Origin: Lachnospiraceae bacterium
GTDB taxonomy: Bacteria; Bacillota_A; Clostridia; Lachnospirales; Lachnospiraceae
Direction: 5' to 3'
Assembly (NCBI GenBank): GCA_021770615.1
Contig: JAETQR010000029.1
Span: 1 to 51,492, forward strand
DNA: 51,492 nt
Part shown: positions 1-7,143 of the stretch, piece by piece
How the letters are laid out: the number at the start of each line of letters is the position of its first letter
How positions within the stretch are numbered: the first letter of the stretch is position 1
The notes under the pieces: generated by a model
Told to the model about the DNA's origin: nothing
Database searches by the model: none
Seen by the model: only the letters and a program-made list of their open reading frames with translations
Position numbers and translations under genes: made by a program

Positions 1-60
1 AAGGTACTGGTTCAAACACTCTGCTGTAAAATACATCAGAATATATGAGTCAGTACCTTC
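1..60. repeat. Inverted repeat at the window edge
   Basis: AAGGTACTG at 1-9 is perfectly complementary to CAGTACCTT at 52-60, and the stem can extend to about 14 bp with G-T pairs around a 32-nt loop. It may be a hairpin terminator of a gene to the left, but there is no clear T-run. It could also be part of a longer repeat cut by the window edge. A second small hairpin (AGCACC/GGTGCT) lies near 93-106. The rest of 61-246 shows no gene. Confidence 0.4.
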
Positions 61-246
61 ATTTAATTTGACTGATATAAGAATAATCTGGAGCACCTAG
101 GGTGCTGGATAACAATTAGGAATGAGTTCATGGTGCTAGACACTCTAAAGGGAAATTTGTTAAAGTAAACTATGTATTAGCAGATAAGGTAAAAGATGAT
201 TGATAAGAATACTAGAAATTTGAAGTTTACAGCGAGGTAAAAGTTT

Positions 247-1011
247 ATGAATAACTATAATGAAGTGAAAAAATCATTTGGTACACAAGCAGAGAAATTT
301 GCTTCATATCATATGTCTAAAGCAGAATATACCGATTATTTGATTCGTAGTATTCAGGCAAAGGGCAATGAACATGCATTGGAGGTTGCTGCTGGAACCT
401 GCATATGTGGAAGAGCAGTGGCTCCTTATGTTAAGGACATTACTTGTTTGGATTTGACAGAAGCAATGTTGGAGCAGGGAAAAAAACTGGCAAAGCAAGA
501 AGGTATTCAGAACATATCATTTGTATCGGGGAATGCGGAATGCTTACCTTTTGAAGATGAAACATTTGACCTTGTGATTACAAGACTTTCATTGCACCAT
601 TTTGTTGAGCCTGAAAAGCCTTTTCGGGAGATGCAACGAGTTTTGAAAAAAGGTGGAAAACTTGTTATTTGGGATATGGTAGCGACTACAGAAGAATTGC
701 GTGAAACTAATGACGCTATTGAAACGATGCGTGATAACTCACATACAAGAATACTTAGCAGAGAAGAATTTGAAGCATTGTTTGAGGATGCTTTTGAGCT
801 TCAGCTTGAAGAAACAACACTTGTTCCTGTAAATCTACAAAGTTGGATGGATTTGACAAGTACACCAGAGGATATTCAAAAAGATATTATTGATAAAATG
901 GAATACGATTTGAATGGTGGAGATAAAACAGGTTTTAATCCCTATATCAAGGAGGGACAAATATGCTTTGACCATAGGTGGTTATTGCTGATTGGAAAAA
1001 AGGAAAACTAA
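247..1011 (+). CDS. Class I SAM-dependent methyltransferase
   Basis: A 254-residue protein of the UbiE/Methyltransf_11 type, expected to move a methyl group from S-adenosylmethionine to a small molecule. The glycine-rich SAM motif near residue 45 reads LEVAAGTCICG, which is degenerate compared with the usual D-x-G-x-G-x-G. The later motifs are good: LDLTEAML binds the SAM ribose, NAECLPFEDETFDLV gives the acidic loop, and VLKKGGKLVI is typical of the family. GAGGT lies just upstream of the ATG. The gene is alone and followed by a convergent hairpin, so it is probably a host-side or accessory gene rather than part of conjugation. The substrate cannot be inferred. Confidence 0.85.
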   Translation: MNNYNEVKKSFGTQAEKFASYHMSKAEYTDYLIRSIQAKGNEHALEVAAGTCICGRAVAPYVKDITCLDLTEAMLEQGKKLAKQEGIQNISFVSGNAECLPFEDETFDLVITRLSLHHFVEPEKPFREMQRVLKKGGKLVIWDMVATTEELRETNDAIETMRDNSHTRILSREEFEALFEDAFELQLEETTLVPVNLQSWMDLTSTPEDIQKDIIDKMEYDLNGGDKTGFNPYIKEGQICFDHRWLLLIGKKEN

Positions 1012-1092
1012 TCCCCATTTATCAAGAAAAAGAAACTTTCAGGTTGCAGAGCTGACAATCTATCATTTTATCAAAGTAAGATAATTACAATC

Positions 1093-1137
1093 AATAACGC
1101 CGGTGCGGGATTTTTGATATCCAGTACTGGCGTTATT
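1093..1137. terminator. Bidirectional hairpin between convergent genes
   Basis: AATAACGCCGGT (1093-1104) pairs with ACTGGCGTTATT (1126-1137), one mismatch, with a 21-nt loop. It lies between the plus-strand methyltransferase and the minus-strand CpXC gene, where a shared terminator is expected. The flanks are A/T rich but lack a long T-run. Confidence 0.55.
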
Positions 1138-1175
1138 TATTCTACAGGGGCTTGGGGGTGTAGCCACCAAATATA

Positions 1176-1829
1176 CTATTCGTTTTCTGCTTCAGCAAGT
1201 TTGTTAAGAATCCACTCCCGATTGATAACAATATCCTCATCATCTCGGAGATCTTTGAAATCAGTGCAGTGTGAAGAAGCAAATTCATACATATCGTCAA
1301 TGTCAACTGCACCAGTGGTCTCACCCTTATTAATGATTACAAGAATATTTGTTCCGTCATCGCCGACAGCAAAGCGCAGTTCATCAAATTCTTCATCAGG
1401 ATTATTTTCGAGAAGAGAATCTGTCGCAAGTAATTTAACAAGTTCCATTATCCTGTCATCTTTACCTGCATCAAAAATCTGTATCTTTTCAACGAGCTGA
1501 TTTGGTGACGTTACGATTCGGGCTAAATATTTTTCAGTACGAAAATCAAACAAAGCATTTTCACCATAAAACATTTCATATGTCTTTTCTACTTCTGATT
1601 CAGAAACCAGATAAATCATGATAAGATCTTCCATCTGGTGATAGAGTGTAGGATAGTTTAAACGAAAGGTCTCTCCACAGCTCGGGCAGGTATAAAGAAA
1701 AATAGATTGATTAAGTACCTTCTCTTTCATTTCAGGATCCAGTACAGTATTAATGCTGTCCCAGACTTCAAAGTCTCCCTCATGATGGCAGAAAGGGCAA
1801 GTTACCTTTTCCATATGATGTTTTGACAT
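1176..1829 (-). CDS. CpXC-domain zinc-binding protein
   Basis: A 217-residue protein. The N-terminus has paired cysteine motifs, CPFC near residue 11 and CPSC near residue 49, the signature of the CpXC family of probable zinc-binding proteins. The rest is acidic and without recognisable catalytic motifs. A GGGGG-type ribosome site precedes the ATG. It lies 65 bp downstream of the ImmA-like gene on the same strand and may be co-transcribed with the ICE immunity genes, though it could equally be a host gene at the junction. Function is unknown; a zinc-dependent structural or regulatory role is only a guess. Confidence 0.75.
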   Translation of the reverse strand: MSKHHMEKVTCPFCHHEGDFEVWDSINTVLDPEMKEKVLNQSIFLYTCPSCGETFRLNYPTLYHQMEDLIMIYLVSESEVEKTYEMFYGENALFDFRTEKYLARIVTSPNQLVEKIQIFDAGKDDRIMELVKLLATDSLLENNPDEEFDELRFAVGDDGTNILVIINKGETTGAVDIDDMYEFASSHCTDFKDLRDDEDIVINREWILNKLAEAENE

Positions 1830-1894
1830 AAATAATCCCCCTCTCAGTGAGATAAATCGATAGTTTTCTTATTGTAGAATACGCTTATCCTCTA

Positions 1895-2410
1895 TTATTT
1901 CGCCAGGAAATTACTCTGAATCTCCATCGGCATATGATAAGCCTGGCCTCGTTTTGTCAGGCTGTATAATTTAAAGCTCATTAGTTCCGGAGTCGCATTC
2001 AATGAACTGCAGAGTCCGAAATAATCCAGGTCCTCGTTCTGAACCATCTCTTCAATGTCTTCATCTTCAATAAGAAGATCGGCAGCAAACAGATTGGCCT
2101 GGTATTCTGTATTATCCGTCATATTGTAGAGTGTATCATCTTGCATCGGAGCCATTTTTAGCTGGGAACGATGCAGGATGATATGCCCTAATTCATGGGA
2201 GGCAACGATCATCTTTTCTTCTTCTGAAAGGAAACTGCTGATCATGACATAGATCGTCTTGCAGCTCATAAAACAATATCCTTTCAGTGTCTTATATCTG
2301 GAAGTTTCCCCGACAACAATGTTCATCTGATCCATGATCTCAAATGGATCTCGGGTTCCATATTTCTTGATTAATTTCTTTGTTTCTGTATATATGTAAG
2401 TGTTTCTCAA
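1895..2410 (-). CDS. immA: ImmA/IrrE-family metallopeptidase
   Basis: The HELGHIILH zinc-protease motif, with a downstream glutamate in NTEYQANLFAADLLI, marks the ImmA/IrrE (Peptidase_M78) family. In ICEBs1 and related elements ImmA cleaves the repressor ImmR after DNA damage or quorum signals and so derepresses the element. The gene follows an XRE repressor on the same strand, the classic arrangement. The start is probably the TTG at 2410, 8 nt after GAGG. A GTG at 2419 is in frame but overlaps that ribosome site. This gives 171 residues. The C-terminal 40 residues have no recognised motif. Confidence 0.85.
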   Translation of the reverse strand: MRNTYIYTETKKLIKKYGTRDPFEIMDQMNIVVGETSRYKTLKGYCFMSCKTIYVMISSFLSEEEKMIVASHELGHIILHRSQLKMAPMQDDTLYNMTDNTEYQANLFAADLLIEDEDIEEMVQNEDLDYFGLCSSLNATPELMSFKLYSLTKRGQAYHMPMEIQSNFLAK

Positions 2411-2501
2411 ATAAATCACCTCAAAAGTAAAAAATAAAAGGGCAGAAATATCCTTGTAACTATAAGGTAACAGATTAGGTGTACAATAATCCCGCCTTCT
2501 A

Positions 2502-2921
2502 TTATTTTTCCTCTTGGTTTTTCAGATATTTTTTCGGTGTAAATTTCTTTGCACGTCTTTTGGAATCCAGATAAAGGCTCTGGATCTCATCCATAAAAGC
2601 TATTTTATCTTCGTCTGTCAGTGATCCACCGGCAAACATAGCTGCAGCCTGTTCCAGAATCTGCTGAGCCTGTCTGGCACCACGGTTACCAAACTGTTCG
2701 GATGCTTCTGTGATAAAAGCTTCATTCTCACTCATGAGATAAGAAACGTCACACTGTAATGCATCTGCCAGTTTCTGATACAGAACATTTTGTTTTGGAA
2801 AACGTCCTTCTACTTCCCAGGATCGAATGGTCCTATATGAAACACCAACCATACTGGCCAGTTCCTGCTGACTCATCTTTTTTTCTTTTCTTAATGATCT
2901 TACTTTTTCACCGAATGTCAT
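2502..2921 (-). CDS. immR: XRE-family repressor (ImmR type)
   Basis: A Cro/C1-type helix-turn-helix fills the N-terminus: MTFGEKVRSLRKEKKMSQQE, then ELASMVGVSYRTIRSWEVEGR. A helical C-terminal tail of about 75 residues follows, as in ICE/phage repressors paired with ImmA. The ATG at 2921 has GAGG 7 nt upstream; in-frame codons further upstream (to 2972) lack a good site, so I use 139 residues. It is transcribed away from the polymerase cassette, and the three GGGAAA..TCCTA operators in the divergent region are its likely targets. It is expected to repress the polymerase promoter and perhaps its own gene until ImmA cleaves it. Confidence 0.85.
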   Translation of the reverse strand: MTFGEKVRSLRKEKKMSQQELASMVGVSYRTIRSWEVEGRFPKQNVLYQKLADALQCDVSYLMSENEAFITEASEQFGNRGARQAQQILEQAAAMFAGGSLTDEDKIAFMDEIQSLYLDSKRRAKKFTPKKYLKNQEEK

Positions 2922-2980
2922 AAACATACCTCTTTCTAAGCCTTGTCTTATAAGTTTCATTAGCCGCTTCAAGGCAAAAC

Positions 2981-2997
2981 GGGAAATGTGTCTCCTA
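2981..2997. promoter_or_regulatory. Operator copy 1 (GGGAAATGTGTCTCCTA)
   Basis: First of three similar 17-19 bp sites between the ImmR-like repressor and the polymerase gene. The core GGGAAA and TCCTA ends match copies 2 and 3. It lies in the leader of the repressor gene. Confidence 0.6.
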
Positions 2998-3014
2998 AAA
3001 AATAAAAATTAATC

Positions 3015-3043
3015 TTGACAAAGGGAAATATCTCTCCTATAAT
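3015..3043 (+). promoter_or_regulatory. Consensus sigma-A promoter for the polymerase cassette
   Basis: TTGACA at 3015-3020, exactly 17 bp, then TATAAT at 3038-3043: both hexamers are perfect. The spacer holds operator copy 2, so a bound repressor would block RNA polymerase. Transcription would start near 3050 and run into the Y-family polymerase gene. Confidence 0.85.
3023..3040. promoter_or_regulatory. Operator copy 2 inside the promoter spacer
   Basis: GGGAAATATCTCTCCTAT matches copy 1 at 2981 and copy 3 at 3059. It occupies the -35/-10 spacer of the plus-strand promoter and overlaps the start of its -10 hexamer. Confidence 0.65.
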
Positions 3044-3058
3044 GTGAATCACAGATAA

Positions 3059-3076
3059 GGGAAACATCTTTCCTAT
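3059..3076. promoter_or_regulatory. Operator copy 3 (GGGAAACATCTTTCCTAT)
   Basis: The most symmetric copy: GGAAA and TTTCC arms around CATC. It lies just downstream of the minus-strand -10 box (3077-3082), at the expected start of the repressor transcript, consistent with autoregulation. Confidence 0.65.
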
Positions 3077-3105
3077 AAGATACACAATATTTCCTCTTTT
3101 GTCAA
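3077..3105 (-). promoter_or_regulatory. Minus-strand promoter for immR
   Basis: Read on the minus strand: TTGACA (3105-3100), 17 bp, TATCTT (3082-3077). It drives the repressor and probably the ImmA gene. It sits back to back with the plus-strand promoter at 3015, and operator copy 3 lies at its start site. Confidence 0.75.
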
Positions 3106-3222
3106 TGAATATGTGAAATGAATTTCCTGTATTTTGAAGAAAACAGGAAAGATAGACAATCATTGATAGTTAAAATGGGATACATGTTACAAAAAGAGGA
3201 AAGACGTATGGGAGGTGACAAT

Positions 3223-4497
3223 GTGAGTCAGGATCAGACTTCTATTATCTGTATTGATCTAAAGTCCTTTTATGCTTCTGTAGAATGCGTAGAACGTGGG
3301 CTGAATCCATTTAAAACAAACCTGGTGGTTGCAGATCCGACCAGATCAAAGTCAACAATCTGCCTGGCAATCACTCCGGCTATGAAGTCTCTTGGCATCA
3401 AGAACCGGTGCCGGATCCATGAGATACCGGATTGTGTAAAGTACATCACAGCCATGCCAAGGATGCAGCTGTATATGGATTATTCCGCAAAGATCTATGG
3501 AATCTATCTGCGGTACGTCTCAAAAGAAGATATCCATGTGTACAGTGTCGATGAGTGTTTTATTGATGTGACAAACTATCTGCAGCTTTATCATCTCACT
3601 GCAAAAGAAATGGCGGTAAAGCTTATGCAGGAGGTTATGGAGGAAACAGGTATCACTGCAACCGCTGGTGTGGGAACCAATCTGTATCTTGCTAAGATCG
3701 CAATGGATATCGTAGCAAAGCATGTGGATGACCATATCGGAATCCTGGATGAATTCTCTTACAGAGAGAAGCTATGGGATCATAAACCATTAAGTGACTT
3801 CTGGAGGATTGGATCCCGGACTGAAAAAAAACTGGCCGGTTATGGAATCCATACGATGGGCGATATCGCAATGGCTTCTTTAAGATCCGAAGACTGGCTG
3901 TATAAGATGTTTGGGATTGATGCAGAGCTGTTGATCGATCATGCATGGGGCTATGAAACATGCCGGATGAGTGACATCAAGAACTATCATTCGGAGGAAC
4001 ACAGCCTTTCAAATGGTCAGGTGCTGATGCGAAATTATTCTTTTGATGAAGCACTCGTGATCGTAAGGGAAATGACAGACAACTTGGTCCTGGATTTGTT
4101 TGAAAAGGGACTGGTGACAAGTTCTATCACCTTATGGATTGCATACGACCACAGGTATGAGCATGAGGCATCTAAAGGAACCGTAAAACTCGAAAAAGGA
4201 AGTAACAGTTCCAAAAAGATCATGGATGCAGTGGAAGATTTATATCTCAGGATTGCGGACAGATATACCGGAATCCGAAGAATCGAGGTGTGTGCGAACA
4301 GGGTTGCTCCTGAAAGTTATGTGCAGTACAGCCTGTTTGATGATCCCAAACAGACCGATAAAGAACGGCATTTACAGGAAGCAGTATTGAATGTAAAGCA
4401 GCGTTATGGAAAGAATGCGATCATGCGTGGATCCAATCTGCTGGAGTGTTCCACCTATAGAGAACGCAATGAACAGGTTGGAGGACACCGTGCTTAG
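3223..4497 (+). CDS. Y-family DNA polymerase (UmuC/DinB/UvrX type)
   Basis: A translesion polymerase of about 424 residues. The palm begins with ICIDLKSFYASVE, holding the first metal-binding Asp and the steric-gate region, and continues to YSVDECFIDVT, which has the catalytic Asp-Glu pair. TAGVGTNLYLAKIAMDIVAK is the usual finger/thumb segment and LWDHKPLSDFWRIG the helix-hairpin-helix area. GGAGGT lies 6 nt before the GTG at 3223; an ATG at 3208 is also possible. It is followed 14 bp later by a YolD-like gene, the usual UvrX-YolD pairing of mobile elements in Firmicutes. The consensus promoter with embedded operator implies damage-responsive expression through ImmA/ImmR rather than LexA. 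Confidence 0.88.
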   Translation: MSQDQTSIICIDLKSFYASVECVERGLNPFKTNLVVADPTRSKSTICLAITPAMKSLGIKNRCRIHEIPDCVKYITAMPRMQLYMDYSAKIYGIYLRYVSKEDIHVYSVDECFIDVTNYLQLYHLTAKEMAVKLMQEVMEETGITATAGVGTNLYLAKIAMDIVAKHVDDHIGILDEFSYREKLWDHKPLSDFWRIGSRTEKKLAGYGIHTMGDIAMASLRSEDWLYKMFGIDAELLIDHAWGYETCRMSDIKNYHSEEHSLSNGQVLMRNYSFDEALVIVREMTDNLVLDLFEKGLVTSSITLWIAYDHRYEHEASKGTVKLEKGSNSSKKIMDAVEDLYLRIADRYTGIRRIEVCANRVAPESYVQYSLFDDPKQTDKERHLQEAVLNVKQRYGKNAIMRGSNLLECSTYRERNEQVGGHRA

Positions 4498-4511
4498 AGG
4501 AGGTGCGAATA

Positions 4512-4928
4512 GTGCTGGCAAGTGCATATCAACCGTATTTATATTTACCAAGACCGGTTTCCAGGAGACATCCCATGGACGTAGGACGCAGGGCAAAACA
4601 GTTTGCTCCATTTGCGGCACTTCGTGGACTGGATGAAACGATCCGGCAACAGGAAATCATTTACGAACCAAAAAGAGATTTATCTGAGGAAAAGAAAAAT
4701 GAGCTGGATATGAAATTAAGGATCCTGGCATATGGAATGAAGATACAGGCAACTTATTTTCAAAAGTCATGGAAGAATCCATTAATTGGTCAGTACCATA
4801 CATTATCTGGAACCGTAGAATTTTTTGATCCATCAGTCCACTTACGGATTGATGATACCGAGATTCAGATCCAGGACATCTGTGATCTGACTGGTGATGT
4901 ATTTGAAACTATTGAAATATCATGTTAA
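4512..4928 (+). CDS. YolD-like protein
   Basis: A 138-residue protein with the YolD signature RRAKQFAPFAALRGLDETI near its N-terminus, where YolD-like proteins carry the PFaAL motif that marks the family. YolD-like proteins are encoded next to Y-family polymerases and are thought to act like UmuD-type partners. GGAGGT, 7 nt before the GTG at 4512, sets the start. It follows the polymerase by 14 bp, so the two form one operon. The C-terminal half (GTVEFFDPSVHLRIDDTEIQ) is the usual beta-rich region. Confidence 0.78.
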   Translation: MLASAYQPYLYLPRPVSRRHPMDVGRRAKQFAPFAALRGLDETIRQQEIIYEPKRDLSEEKKNELDMKLRILAYGMKIQATYFQKSWKNPLIGQYHTLSGTVEFFDPSVHLRIDDTEIQIQDICDLTGDVFETIEISC

Positions 4929-5162
4929 TTAATCACAGCGGAATTTTTTATACCGGAAAGAGTGAGTGGTAGCTGGTGAAAGGATAAAAAAGGATGCACA
5001 GATCGACAAAGCAGATCTGATCAGAATAGAAATCGTGCTGTTCGTGTAGCTTTGGCACTTACGGAATGGATGGCATGATGCTCATAAGGCGGATTTGATT
5101 TCCCTTTGGTCCGTTGAGTAATAAATGGAGAAATATCTTATTGCTTAAAGGAGGAAGCCTAT

Positions 5163-5390
5163 ATGGGATCAGGTGCTATTAAATGGCATGTACACTGCTC
5201 TGTATGTGGAGCATTTATTGAAAAGAGCGCACAAAGCGATTCAGAAGTGGAGTGCAAAAAATGTCGCAGTACATTGGAGATATTTGTAAAGGATGATATG
5301 GTGTCAGTTCGTCCGATCCACATCCGAGATGAACAATTAAAGTCCAGGATGCGGACGTATTCCCGAAAGATGATGAATCAGGGATCATAA
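5163..5390 (+). CDS. Small zinc-ribbon protein
   Basis: A 75-residue protein with two CxxC pairs, CSVCG (about residues 12-16) and CKKC (about 31-34), giving a plausible zinc ribbon, followed by a basic tail with RMRTYSRKMM. AAAGGAGG lies at an ideal distance before the ATG. It resembles short zinc-finger proteins common in phages and ICEs, including Com-like proteins, but I cannot name a family. The 4929-5162 gap upstream holds only a possible 27-codon GTG reading frame with a weak ribosome site. Confidence 0.6.
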   Translation: MGSGAIKWHVHCSVCGAFIEKSAQSDSEVECKKCRSTLEIFVKDDMVSVRPIHIRDEQLKSRMRTYSRKMMNQGS

Positions 5391-5500
5391 CAGAATAGAA
5401 TGAGCTGTCTGTAGTAAGCGTTGGATTTGGCAGGAACCATCAAGAACGCACCAGACAGCAAGAGTTTGTCAAGGAGCTGAACCTGACTGGAATCACTAAG

Positions 5501-5592
5501 AGCCCGGCAAAACATTTACGGATACACTGCAAGATCAGAAGTATTTTCTGGTTTTGGAGATTGTTGAAGTATTTGTTTTGTCGGGCTTTTTT
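5501..5592 (+). terminator. Long-loop hairpin with T-run
   Basis: AGCCCGGCAAAACA (5501-5514) pairs with TGTTTTGTCGGGCT (5574-5587), one mismatch, then TTTTT. The 59-nt loop holds a small CAGAA/TTCTG hairpin. It is probably the terminator of the zinc-ribbon gene. The 5391-5740 stretch otherwise contains only dispersed-repeat copy 1. Confidence 0.6.
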
Positions 5593-5634
5593 GACGTATA
5601 TCGAAAAATTTTTAAATTTTTTGTCGTACCCCAC

Positions 5635-5665
5635 TGTAAAACAGGCTCTCAGCGTTTCGTTATAT
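5635..5665 (+). repeat. Dispersed 31-bp element, copy 1
   Basis: TGTAAAACA, 9-bp spacer, CGTTTCGTTATAT, followed by AGAGG and preceded by CCCCAC and an A/T-rich tract. It lies just after a terminator and 75 bp before a 39-codon gene. Four ungapped copies occur in the window. Confidence 0.8.
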
Positions 5666-5740
5666 AGAGGTTGAATTCTTTTTTGCAAAAATAATTGTAA
5701 ATAGAGATTTTGATAACATGACGCAAAGGAGGAATCAAAG

Positions 5741-5860
5741 ATGACTGAAATCGAATACCAGGAATTTGTAAGGCGTTGTCCTTACGATGCTATGGGCGAT
5801 TATTCCATGTTTCGCAAACAGCAAACAGAGAATAAATCAGAAGATGCACATAGCAACTGA
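5741..5860 (+). CDS. 39-residue hypothetical protein
   Basis: A short open frame with a strong ribosome site (AAAGGAGG, 8 nt before the ATG). It begins MTEIEYQEFVRRCPYDAMGD and ends in an acidic, polar tail. It lies between dispersed-repeat copy 1 and the sigma-4-like regulator, so it is probably the first gene of that small operon. No family recognised; the strong translation signal is the main reason to call it real. Confidence 0.5.
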   Translation: MTEIEYQEFVRRCPYDAMGDYSMFRKQQTENKSEDAHSN

Positions 5861-6012
5861 ATAAGCCAGGCAATCTGGCAAACTTAATCTAAACGCAGAT
5901 ACATGCGTTACAAAGGAGTCGCGGACTCCCGTTCAAAAAAAACGGGTGAGTTCGTGACCTCTTGTGCTGCAGTTCTTTATGTCTGTGCAGGAATTTTATA
6001 AAAGATGGAATG

Positions 6013-6045
6013 GACCACCCGGAGCCGAAAGGCAGAAAGGTGGTC
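6013..6045 (+). promoter_or_regulatory. Hairpin enclosing the ribosome site of the sigma-4-like gene
   Basis: GACCACC (6013-6019) pairs with GGTGGTC (6039-6045). Inside is GCC-GAAA-GGC, a stem with a GNRA-type tetraloop. The 3' arm contains the only good Shine-Dalgarno (AAAGGTGG), 3-4 nt before the ATG at 6049, so folding should limit translation. Upstream are two more hairpins: GGAGTC-GCG-GACTCC near 5915 and CCCGTT/AACGGG near 5930-5945. Confidence 0.5.
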
Positions 6046-6048
6046 TTT

Positions 6049-6669
6049 ATGTTGACATTAAAAGAACTGAAAAAAATCGTGAAAGTTGCTGATGTGGAGA
6101 AGAGAATCCCAAGCGTGAAATCCTTGAAGGAACACAAAGTTGTAGTAAAGGAAATGATCAATGCAGATACAACAATCTCTGTTTATGATCACGGATATGT
6201 ACTTTATACAGCAGGAAATCAATCAACCGTATTTCCACTTCATAGTTGTGATGACTATGAATATGTGAGTGTAACTGGCGATAACAAGGAATTCAATAAA
6301 GAGTTCTTTGATAATGAAAACTGGTATATCCGTCTGCTGATGGAGGCTGAAGACCGTATGGCATACAGCCAGAGCAAAATCAGCACCAATCATGGTGTAT
6401 TTTCTAACAGCGATGTTACAGATGATGCGGAGATTATGAGAGGATCTTCAAAAGATTTCGTTGACGATGTTATCGACAGAGAAATTCTGAATGCACTGAT
6501 CAAGGAATTGACCGAGAGGCAAAAGACGGTACTCAATCTGATTTATTTCGAAGAAATGCGTCAGCAGGATGTCGCAGATTATCTGGGAATCAAACAGCAG
6601 AGTGTAAATGACCTCCTGAACAGGGCATTAAAAACGATGAAAAAAAAGGCGGAAAACGAAGAATTTTAA
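6049..6669 (+). CDS. Sigma-70 region-4-like regulator of the ICE
   Basis: A 206-residue protein counted from the ATG at 6049 after AAAGGTGG. The C-terminus (about 145-200) is a sigma region-4 type helix-turn-helix: LTERQKTVLNLIYFEEMRQ then DVADYLGIKQQSVNDLLNRA. No region 2 is visible. The N-terminal 110 residues are of unknown fold. It is therefore more likely a sigma-like transcription regulator than a complete sigma factor. It sits between copies 1 and 2 of the 31-bp element, making these possible binding sites. Related proteins are often encoded ahead of ICE transfer operons. Confidence 0.68.
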   Translation: MLTLKELKKIVKVADVEKRIPSVKSLKEHKVVVKEMINADTTISVYDHGYVLYTAGNQSTVFPLHSCDDYEYVSVTGDNKEFNKEFFDNENWYIRLLMEAEDRMAYSQSKISTNHGVFSNSDVTDDAEIMRGSSKDFVDDVIDREILNALIKELTERQKTVLNLIYFEEMRQQDVADYLGIKQQSVNDLLNRALKTMKKKAENEEF

Positions 6670-6700
6670 AAAAAATTTCAAAAAAATTGAATCAGACCAC

Positions 6701-6731
6701 TGTAAAACAGGCTCTGAGCGTTTCGTTATAT
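6701..6731 (+). repeat. Dispersed 31-bp element, copy 2
   Basis: TGTAAAACA, spacer GGCTCTGAG, CGTTTCGTTATAT, followed by GAAGG. It lies 31 bp after the sigma-4-like gene, preceded by an A-rich tract, and upstream of the long leader of the surface-protein gene. Confidence 0.8.
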
Positions 6732-7143
6732 GAAGGGTTTGCATAGAACACCTTCATGTACCTTGAAAAATGAATAGCCTGCCCGGAGTGATATTCGGTT
6801 TGAACATGCATAGAGCGAAAAGCTGCGTGTCTGCCAGAAGAAAACGTATCAGAGATGGAAACTGATATAGGAACGGATTCGGGAAAGAAAACAGGAAAAC
6901 GCTTAAATCTTAAATCAAAATAAAATGTCTGAATCTGAAAAGAGGATGACAGTAGAAATCATGTGGCGGTATTTGTGACAAACAGGTACCGCCATATATT
7001 TGTGCTGTTATCTCAGCTTGTGCTGACTGTCCCAAATAGCGCAAATTTCAGGAAAGGAGGCGATTATCTTCGTATAAAAGATAATATGCAGACACTAACA
7101 GATAACCATATACAAAAGAATCAGAAAGGAAGGATTTAAGAGA
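6732..7143 (+). other. Long leader before the surface-protein gene
   Basis: About 410 bp without a convincing gene. It contains an 8-bp perfect stem (TGGCGGTA 6964-6971, TACCGCCA 6987-6994) and a GGAAAGGAGGCG site near 7053 that serves no long frame. A second site, AGAAAGGAAGG, lies shortly before the ATG at 7144. It may be a structured 5' leader or hold a small RNA. I recognise no riboswitch class in it. Confidence 0.35.

Noticed and set aside
90..130. GGGTGCTGG-like sequence as a T-box antiterminator
   Set aside because: The T-box core is not present, no stem I is visible and the downstream gene is a methyltransferase.
4965..5048. 27-codon GTG frame between the YolD-like and zinc-ribbon genes
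   Set aside because: The ribosome site is weak and the product has no features. It may be a remnant.
6049..6669. Complete sigma factor
   Set aside because: Only region 4 is recognisable; no region 2 is seen in the N-terminal half.
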